Shown here piece after piece: positions 58,462 to 64,000 of a stretch of 64,000 bases of DNA. A program made the translations under genes and the position numbers. Source of the DNA: Mycolicibacterium iranicum (GTDB taxonomy: Bacteria > Actinomycetota > Actinomycetes > Mycobacteriales > Mycobacteriaceae); NCBI RefSeq assembly GCF_001650495.1, contig NZ_LWCS01000065.1, positions 124,001-188,000 of the forward strand, written 5' to 3'. A model generated the notes under the pieces. That model made no database searches. It saw only the letters and a list, made by a program, of their open reading frames with translations, and was not told the origin of the DNA. The stretch's first letter is position 1. Each line of letters begins with the position of its first letter.

Positions 58462-59259
58462 ATGGCTGATTTCGACGCACAGCCCGGGCGGGCTCCGCAG
58501 ACAGATCCGTCGGTCGCGCAGCGCGAAGCCGACGAGGTCGACCTGCGAGCTGGGCTGGCAGGCGTCGCGAGCCTCGTGGCCGGTGCGCGGTCCGCCGCGC
58601 ACATGGTCGGCGCGGTGGCCGAGTTCGCCGCGCATGCCCTACCCGGCGTCGACGGTGTGAGCATCGCGTTGCTGCCGACGGACGACCACACGAAGATCCA
58701 GACTTTCGCTGCCACTGCGGACTTCGTGACCGAGATCGACCGAATCCAGTACGAGAAGCTCCATGAGGGCCCCTGCGTCACCAGCATGCAGTCGGGACGG
58801 GTGACTGTCAGCGGCTCGCTGGGCAGCGACGCTCGCTGGCCACGCTTCGGCGGCGCGGTGGCCCGGATGGCGGTGCACTCGGCGCTGTCGCTGCCTCTTG
58901 TCGTCGACGACCATGTCATCGGCGCAATCAACTCGTACGCCTTCGCCCGCGACGCCTTCGGCGACCACGCCGTCGAGATGGGATCCCGCTTCGCGGCGTC
59001 TGCCGCGGTGTCGGTGTACAACGCGCAACTGTTGGCTTCCGCGCGGGAGCGGACCGAACGGCTGCATCGGGCGCTCGGTAGCAGGGCGGTGGTCGACCAG
59101 GCGATCGGGATCATCCGAAGCCGCACGGGTGTGAGTGCGGACGAGGCGTTCGACCGGCTCAAGCGTCTGAGCCAAGCAGACAACACCAAGCTCGTCGCCA
59201 TCGCCCACCAGCTCGTCGACGAAGCAGTGCGTCGGGCACGGGCCCGGAAAGGCACCTGA
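58462..59259 (+). CDS. GAF-ANTAR domain regulator
   Basis: 265 aa. GAF-like sensor at about 45-185 (VDGVSIALLPTDD, HEGPCVTSMQSGRVTVSGSL, LVVDDHVIGAINSYAF). ANTAR RNA-binding domain at about 200-262 (LHRALGSRAVVDQAIGIIRSRTGVSADEAFDRLKRLSQ), which in this family binds paired hexanucleotide loops to prevent termination. Ends 3 nt before a convergent second GAF-ANTAR gene. Confidence 0.92.
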   Translation: MADFDAQPGRAPQTDPSVAQREADEVDLRAGLAGVASLVAGARSAAHMVGAVAEFAAHALPGVDGVSIALLPTDDHTKIQTFAATADFVTEIDRIQYEKLHEGPCVTSMQSGRVTVSGSLGSDARWPRFGGAVARMAVHSALSLPLVVDDHVIGAINSYAFARDAFGDHAVEMGSRFAASAAVSVYNAQLLASARERTERLHRALGSRAVVDQAIGIIRSRTGVSADEAFDRLKRLSQADNTKLVAIAHQLVDEAVRRARARKGT

Positions 59260-59262
59260 TCG

Positions 59263-60006
59263 TCAGAGTTCCAGAGTCAGTGTGCGGGCCAGAATCGCGC
59301 GAGCCACGTCAGTAGCTGGGCGGCCCGTGGCATACGCGTGAGCGCGCAGCCGAACCAACGCCTCCCCAGGCTCGACACCCAGCTGTGCCACCAGCATGCC
59401 GGTGGCCTGACTGACCTCGGTGCGCGACAACGCGTTCAGTTCGCCCCACGCAACGCTGTCAGGGTCGCTTGCCGCGGCCTGTAGGTCGACGTCGAGCAGA
59501 TCAAAGACGTGCAGTCCTGCGAGTTCGGCGGCAACGGCTGCGTCGCCCAACTTCTGCGAGCTGAGCTCGCCTGGGGTTGAACAGAAGAGAGCGAGGGCGC
59601 CGACATACTCGCCGGCGACCACGACCGGCAGTGCGTGCACGCCGCGAACCTGCTTGTCGAGCATCGCAGGGCCGTAGCCGGGCCAGCGCTGGCCGACGGG
59701 ATCGGCCAGATCGGCCACCGACACGAGAGCGTGCTCGGCTACCGCGTCCAAGCATGGACCCTCGCCGAGTGTGAACTGGAGTTCGTCATACTCCCTGGCC
59801 TCTGCGCTACTGGAACCCAGCGTGCCCTTGTTCGCCCCATCGAAAACCAGCGACAGAGCAGCATCGTCGACCTCGAGGAGGATCACGCACGCCTCGCATA
59901 GACGGTCGGCGGCATCAACTCCCCGACGCCCGTGTACCGATGCGAGAAGCTCGTCGGCGACCGACACCGTCAGCCGAACAGCGACCGGAAGCGCACACTC
60001 TTCCAA
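59263..60006 (-). CDS. GAF-ANTAR domain regulator (convergent partner)
   Basis: 247 aa if TTG 60006 is used; GTG 59967 is a plausible alternative. GAF-like region about 20-165 (LLEVDDAALSLVFDG, LGEGPCLDAVAEHALVSVADL, LPVVVAGEYVGALALF), then ANTAR at about 185-245 (SRTEVSQATGMLVAQLGVEPGEALVRLRAHAYATGR). The EGPC motif with its cysteine is shared with the neighbour, suggesting a common ancestor. Confidence 0.9.
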   Translation of the reverse strand: MEECALPVAVRLTVSVADELLASVHGRRGVDAADRLCEACVILLEVDDAALSLVFDGANKGTLGSSSAEAREYDELQFTLGEGPCLDAVAEHALVSVADLADPVGQRWPGYGPAMLDKQVRGVHALPVVVAGEYVGALALFCSTPGELSSQKLGDAAVAAELAGLHVFDLLDVDLQAAASDPDSVAWGELNALSRTEVSQATGMLVAQLGVEPGEALVRLRAHAYATGRPATDVARAILARTLTLEL

Positions 60007-60106
60007 CGCTTCTCGTCACCGAATCGCATGTACTCGTCGACCCGGCCGTCGGGACGCGTCACCACGACAGTCATTTGTTCTCTCTGCCAACTGAATCCGA
60101 CAACGT

Positions 60107-60268
60107 TCAGCGCATCTTTTCGGGCACCGAGTCAAGCGCGTGCAATACATGCACTGCCAGTTCGCCCGCGGCTTCGTCACCGATCTTGGAGTTACTTCGG
60201 ATGATGTCCTGAACCAGCTGGACACGCTTCTGGTAGGGAGTCTGAAGGGTGGTGGACGTTGCCATCAT
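60107..60268 (-). CDS. Very small DUF6307-like protein
   Basis: 53 aa found by reading the minus strand: MMATSTTLQTPYQKRVQLVQ at the start, then helical KIGDEAAGELAVHVLHALDSVPEK. An AAAAGGAAATC leader before ATG 60268 gives a ribosome binding site (ATG 60265 equally possible). The YxxRVxLVQ...LAVHVLHALD..PEK pattern fits the DUF6307 family of actinobacteria. Function unknown. It lies between the ANTAR gene and desaturase copy 3. Confidence 0.72.
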   Translation of the reverse strand: MMATSTTLQTPYQKRVQLVQDIIRSNSKIGDEAAGELAVHVLHALDSVPEKMR

Positions 60269-60385
60269 GATTTCCTTTTCACGTCAGGCATCTTGACTCG
60301 CAAGCGAGTTGCCTGACAGTGCAACTGTACGCCTCTGCGCCCAGTTCGGGATCGATACCCGCAAGCAGTCCGGCTGCGGCGTGCG

Positions 60386-61624
60386 TCAGACGACGGTTCG
60401 ACGCCCTCGACGCGCGCGGACACTCTTCGACAACGCGGTGCGAAGCCCTCCCCGCACATCGCGCCTGCCGGCGAACTTCCGCTCAGAAGCGGTCTCCGGC
60501 GCATCGTCGGAGGTGGCTATGAGCAAATGGTCGGGAAGGGCAAGCTTGTGGATGGTACGCAACGTCAAGAAGTATTGTCCCACAAGGGATCCAGTCGTAT
60601 AGGGCAGGTCGTACTTTTCACACAGCGCCCTGACCCGGACAGCTATCTCAGCAAGACGGTTACTCGGCAACTCAGGGAACAGATGGTGCTCGATCTGGTA
60701 GCACAAGTTGCCGCTGGCGAACGCCAACACCGGGCCCGCCCGAAAGTTTGCCGCGCCGAGAATCTGCCTCAGGTACCATTCCGGCCTGGACTCGTCATCA
60801 AGCACGCTGGGCGCGAATTTCTCTGCGCCGTCGGGGAAATGCCCGCAGAAGATCACCACGTACGCCCAGAGGTTGCGCGCGACATTCGCCAGCGCGGTGG
60901 CGACCAGGGTGCGGCGCCAGCGTCGACCGCTCATTGCCGGCAAGACCACATAGTCCTTGGCGGCTTGGCGCGCGATCTTGCGCCAGAGCGTCGACCGCGC
61001 CTCGGACACCCCGACGGCGTCCGGGAGGACACGGTCGCGCTCCGAGTGGACACCGTGGAGAGCAATACCCCACTCGAAGATCAACGCCAACAGCAGATTT
61101 CGTAACGGTTGCACGAGATGAACCGGCTGCCAGGGCTCGTCGCGCGTCAACCGCATGATGCCGAAACCCAGGTCGTCGTCGACCCCCACGATGTTGGTCA
61201 GGATGTGGTGACGATAGTTGTGGGAGTACTTCCACTGCGACGACACCGCCACCATGTCCCACTCCCACGTGGTGGAGTGGATCTCGGGATCGTTCATCCA
61301 ATCCCACTGGCCGTGGCTGACGTTGTGGCCGATCTCCATGTTCTCCACACTCTTGGCGACGGCAAGCGCGGCAGTGCCGAGCAACCAGCCTTTGCGTGAG
61401 CGGCTGAGGCCGATCACCAGGCGGGCGACAACGTCAAGCGTTCGTTGGAACAGGATCGTGCGGCGGATGTAGGCGGCGTCGCGTTCACCCAGGGAGCCTT
61501 CTATGTCAAGCCGGATCTCGTCCAGCTCGCGACCGAGGGCCTCGATGTCCTCGTCGCTCAGATGCGCGTACGCAGCAATATCGGCAATAGCCAATGGAGT
61601 CCTGCCGATCTTCGTGATGGTCAT
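60386..61624 (-). CDS. DesA3-like membrane fatty acid desaturase (copy 3)
   Basis: 412 aa from ATG 61624; the frame extends to 61669. Histidine boxes HNVSH, HNYRHH and QIEHHLFPELPSNR are intact. It keeps the extended tail DDAPETASERKFAGRRD, which also occurs in M. tuberculosis DesA3, so it is closest to the canonical enzyme of the three copies here. DesA3 makes oleoyl-CoA from stearoyl-CoA. No reductase gene is adjacent. Confidence 0.92.
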   Translation of the reverse strand: MTITKIGRTPLAIADIAAYAHLSDEDIEALGRELDEIRLDIEGSLGERDAAYIRRTILFQRTLDVVARLVIGLSRSRKGWLLGTAALAVAKSVENMEIGHNVSHGQWDWMNDPEIHSTTWEWDMVAVSSQWKYSHNYRHHILTNIVGVDDDLGFGIMRLTRDEPWQPVHLVQPLRNLLLALIFEWGIALHGVHSERDRVLPDAVGVSEARSTLWRKIARQAAKDYVVLPAMSGRRWRRTLVATALANVARNLWAYVVIFCGHFPDGAEKFAPSVLDDESRPEWYLRQILGAANFRAGPVLAFASGNLCYQIEHHLFPELPSNRLAEIAVRVRALCEKYDLPYTTGSLVGQYFLTLRTIHKLALPDHLLIATSDDAPETASERKFAGRRDVRGGLRTALSKSVRARRGRRTVV

Positions 61625-61884
61625 GCCTATGGGCTGTGTGGCGAACCCGAATGGTCTGCGGACCACCATCCGAAACTTGCGAGGCTCGGCAGCATGTCGG
61701 CGTACCCAGCCTAGTGAGGGGTGGCGATTGCGTCAACGCGGCTCATGGAGGCGCGAGGTGATTCACCCGAGCCCGGCCGACGCGGTGGATCTTGCGGTCT
61801 AGAAGGCCTGAGGCAGAATGTATTTCGGTGACATCGGGGGAATGTCGACGACATCTGGCATATCACGAGGATCGGCGACCGCTG

Positions 61885-63090
61885 TCATCCACGCATCTGC
61901 CGTTCCCTGCGCACACCCGCCGCCAACGTGACGTAGGCATCGGCGACCACCGGCCACGCCATTGCCGGCGCCAGCTGCCGCGCTTCGGCCGCCATCGAGC
62001 CTGCCAGCCGCGGCTGCGTCAGGACCCGGCGCAAAGCAGAGCTCAACGCCTCGGGGTCGTCGTGGGGCACGACGATCCCCGCACCATCGCGCAGGAGCTC
62101 GACCGCGTGTGGAAATGCCGTGGCGACGACGGGCCGGCCGCTGGCTACCGCATCGACCAGAACGCCCGAGGTCACCTGATCCTTGGAGTCGTAGGGCAGG
62201 ACGATCACCGCGGCCGTCTGCATCAGCGCGGTCAGCGCCGCAGTGGTGAAGTAGCGGTCATCGAAGGACACCGAATCCGCAACCCCGTTGCTCCGGGCGC
62301 GCTCGACAAGGCCCATTCGGTACGACTCACCCTGACTGGCCAAGACCTCCGGATGCGTGCGACCCACCACGTGATAGCAAGGTCGCCCCGGCACGTTCAG
62401 CAGTGACGGCAACGCGTCGATGACCCGCTCGATACCCTTTCCGGGTCCGAGCAATCCGCAGGTCAGGATGGTCGGCCGGCTCGAGCGCTTGAGTCGCGGC
62501 TGTGTCGGCAGTGTCGCGCCGCGCGGAATCATGGCAACCTTTTTGCGGTCCACGCCGTACTCGCCGCATAGTCGTTCCCGCGCCGCCTCGGACATCACGA
62601 CCATCCGATCGGACGTGGCCGCCATTCGCTCGAGGACCCAACGCTGATGTGGCGCAGGATTTTTCGACACTCCGTGCGCGATGACGATGGACGGTACCTG
62701 CAGCGCGCCGAGGATCGCCAAGAGTTCGTCGCCGTGCGCGCCGCCGTAGAGGCCATCCTCGTGCTGGATCACCGCGACTTGGCTTTGATTGAGCATTTCC
62801 ACGCACGCGGCCGACGATTGCGGCGACCCATTGAGGAGTTCGCCGATCACTGTGTCGTCCGACGTCGACGAGCCGTCTGCTACCCGGACAATGCTGACCT
62901 CGGACCCCTGGGCACTCAGCGCTCCCGTCAGAGCGGAGGTGAATGTCGCCATCCCGCACTGCGCAGGTGGGTAGGTGCCCAGAACCCCGAATCGCACTGT
63001 TCTGGACAGCGGTTTTCGCACGCCAGGGGACAGCATGGATTCGAAAGTAGGAACGTTCAAGGCAATCCCGACGGACGATGGTACCGGCAT
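61885..63090 (-). CDS. GT4-type glycosyltransferase
   Basis: About 401 aa if ATG 63090 (MPVPSSVGIALN) is used; the frame opens at 63177 and ATG 63036 also fits. GT-B fold: N-terminal RFGVLGTYPPAQCGMATFT with GxxCG donor loop, VPSIVIAHGVSKNP, then the C-terminal GPGKGIERVIDALPSLL, and VTSGVLVDAVASGRPVVAT with the conserved ExxG-like GVLVDA region. A mannosyl- or glucosyltransferase acting on a cytoplasmic acceptor is likely. The acceptor is unknown. Confidence 0.88.
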   Translation of the reverse strand: MPVPSSVGIALNVPTFESMLSPGVRKPLSRTVRFGVLGTYPPAQCGMATFTSALTGALSAQGSEVSIVRVADGSSTSDDTVIGELLNGSPQSSAACVEMLNQSQVAVIQHEDGLYGGAHGDELLAILGALQVPSIVIAHGVSKNPAPHQRWVLERMAATSDRMVVMSEAARERLCGEYGVDRKKVAMIPRGATLPTQPRLKRSSRPTILTCGLLGPGKGIERVIDALPSLLNVPGRPCYHVVGRTHPEVLASQGESYRMGLVERARSNGVADSVSFDDRYFTTAALTALMQTAAVIVLPYDSKDQVTSGVLVDAVASGRPVVATAFPHAVELLRDGAGIVVPHDDPEALSSALRRVLTQPRLAGSMAAEARQLAPAMAWPVVADAYVTLAAGVRRERQMRG

Positions 63091-63301
63091 GCGGCGTGAG
63101 CGGTTGCTCGTCGAGATCAGCAGACGTGGCCTGACAATTCCGTATCGGCCGGATTCCCAATAACTTCCAAGATACACCCGATCAATGCTCCGCCGGAACC
63201 CGAGAATGCGCTTCTGCGAATCGAACAGGAGCGCAGCTCACCGTGGGGAGAGTAGGGTCGAGCAATCGGGACCACTCAGGGCCCACGATGAAGGGCCCGC
63301 C

Positions 63302-63439
63302 ATGTCTGACAAATCTCCGCGTCAAGCGATGTCCAAGAAGTCTGACAGATCCTTGAAAGAGAAGCGCGCCGCCAAGCATGCCAAATCGGCGGCCAAATCA
63401 TCGGCCGCCGAATCAGCTTATGGTGACAAAAAGCGCTGA
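63302..63439 (+). CDS. Small basic lysine/alanine-rich protein
   Basis: 45 aa (MSDKSPRQAMSKKSDRSLKEK... ending YGDKKR), AAGGG 7 nt before ATG 63302. Highly basic with a KEKRAAKHAKSAAK helix, as in small conserved actinobacterial proteins often next to stress genes. May bind nucleic acid; not proven. Longer upstream in-frame starts lack a ribosome binding site. Confidence 0.75.
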   Translation: MSDKSPRQAMSKKSDRSLKEKRAAKHAKSAAKSSAAESAYGDKKR

Positions 63440-63479
63440 CGCACAACACTTTTGCGTGCTCAGCTAGTTCGACCTCAGG

Positions 63480-63935
63480 TCAAGTTGGCTGCCCTGCCGC
63501 GAGCAGCAGCTCGACACTGGATGTGTCGCCCAGGGTGGCTGCGGTCATCATCGCGTGGTGGGCCTCCGCTTCAGGGGTCTGCACCGGCACCACCAACAGG
63601 ATCACGCTCCAACCGCTTCGGCCGGTCACGCCCAGCGTGTGAGCAGGCTGACGGTCGTAACCGTCGAGCCTGACCAGCTGATTGTCGACATGTATCTTGC
63701 GGGGTCCCGCCGTCCACTCGGCACGGTTGTAGGCCACCCGCGCGATAGTCCCAAGACGAACTGACAAGACGGCCAGAACATCGGGCAGTTCTTCGGCGAG
63801 ATCGCCACTGTGAGGCCACCATGCGCCGTCGACATAGCCGCTTCGAGAGGCTTTGCGCTTCAACCGCAATCGCGGCGTTTGTTGAGGACCGTTATGGGGT
63901 TGACCGAAGCCCACACCCCTGTCTTGTTGAGCCAT
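63480..63935 (-). CDS. DUF5994-like protein
   Basis: 151 aa: RLRLKRKASRSGYVDGAWWPHSGDLAEELPDVLAVL, RVAYNRAEWTAGPRKI and a C-terminal segment VILLVVPVQTPEAEAHHAMMTAA. This matches the DUF5994 pattern of actinobacteria. Function unknown. Converges on the small basic gene. Confidence 0.82.
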   Translation of the reverse strand: MAQQDRGVGFGQPHNGPQQTPRLRLKRKASRSGYVDGAWWPHSGDLAEELPDVLAVLSVRLGTIARVAYNRAEWTAGPRKIHVDNQLVRLDGYDRQPAHTLGVTGRSGWSVILLVVPVQTPEAEAHHAMMTAATLGDTSSVELLLAAGQPT

Positions 63936-64000
63936 ATGGCATCCCGACTGGGCCGGTGGAACCGACCCTACAAGGTCGGCGACGACGCGGTCTCAGAATG

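Noticed and set aside
1..64000. CRISPR arrays, rRNA or tRNA genes
   Set aside because: No regularly spaced direct repeats and no rRNA or tRNA-like sequences were recognised by eye; a covariance-model scan would be decisive.

Overview
The window looks like chromosome of a rapidly growing mycobacterium (Mycolicibacterium type). The reasons are high GC, very frequent GTG starts and 4-nt gene overlaps, and mycobacterial families: MmpS/MmpL, WS/DGAT acyltransferase, DesA3-type desaturases, FadD/FAAL ligase, DUF732, DUF5078 and DUF1206 proteins, WXG100 proteins, a 13E12-type DUF222-HNH protein and a mycothiol-type MDMPI protein. No rRNA, tRNA, CRISPR array or complete insertion sequence was seen. 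All family names come from reading the translations; no database search was run.

1-13.4 kb: the end of a Wadjet/MksBEF-type SMC operon (jetA tail, jetB, jetC; no jetD after jetC), an F420-type oxidoreductase with an overlapping MFS exporter, a stress module (ECF sigma factor, Asp23-like protein, CsbD, TerC), three TetR regulators and a MOSC-ferredoxin reductase fusion. 13.4-25 kb: a phytase-like lipoprotein, a GAF-EAL-PAS-GGDEF cyclic-di-GMP protein, an ohrR-ohr operon with a readable promoter/operator, an RNase H-domain protein, a GyrI-like protein, a VanW protein, a DUF222-HNH protein and the first of three DesA3-like desaturases.

25-29.5 kb is the most interesting accessory region. Two WXG100 proteins are followed by a 438-aa polymorphic toxin whose last ~95 residues look like the colicin D tRNase domain. 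After it come a colicin D-type immunity gene, a frameshifted second copy of the toxin tip with its own intact immunity gene, and four more small orphan genes. This reads as a toxin/immunity island probably served by a type VII (ESX) system encoded elsewhere.

29.5-36.6 kb: DsbA-like and mycothiol-dependent enzymes, then a GntR regulator divergent from an NRAMP-pxpB-pxpC-ycsI operon (5-oxoproline / D-glutamate metabolism, no pxpA seen), with a 15-bp palindromic operator between them. 36.9-44.1 kb: an excalibur protein, a two-gene McrBC-like (type IV) restriction system with an EVE-like domain and a DUF2357/PD-(D/E)xK nuclease, then two zinc-ribbon membrane proteins. 44.1-46.9 kb: a 120-bp element bounded by perfect 21-bp inverted repeats, a DUF732 protein, a broken DUF1206 copy beside the intact gene, and a DUF2293 protein.

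47-64 kb: envelope and lipid genes. These are a Ser/Thr kinase, a WS/DGAT, a second DesA3-like desaturase with a TetR gene and a palindromic operator, an MmpS-MmpL-DUF732-DUF5078 operon with a good promoter, a fatty acyl-AMP/CoA ligase, two convergent GAF-ANTAR regulators, a very small DUF6307-like gene, a third DesA3-like desaturase, a GT4 glycosyltransferase, a small basic protein and a DUF5994 protein.
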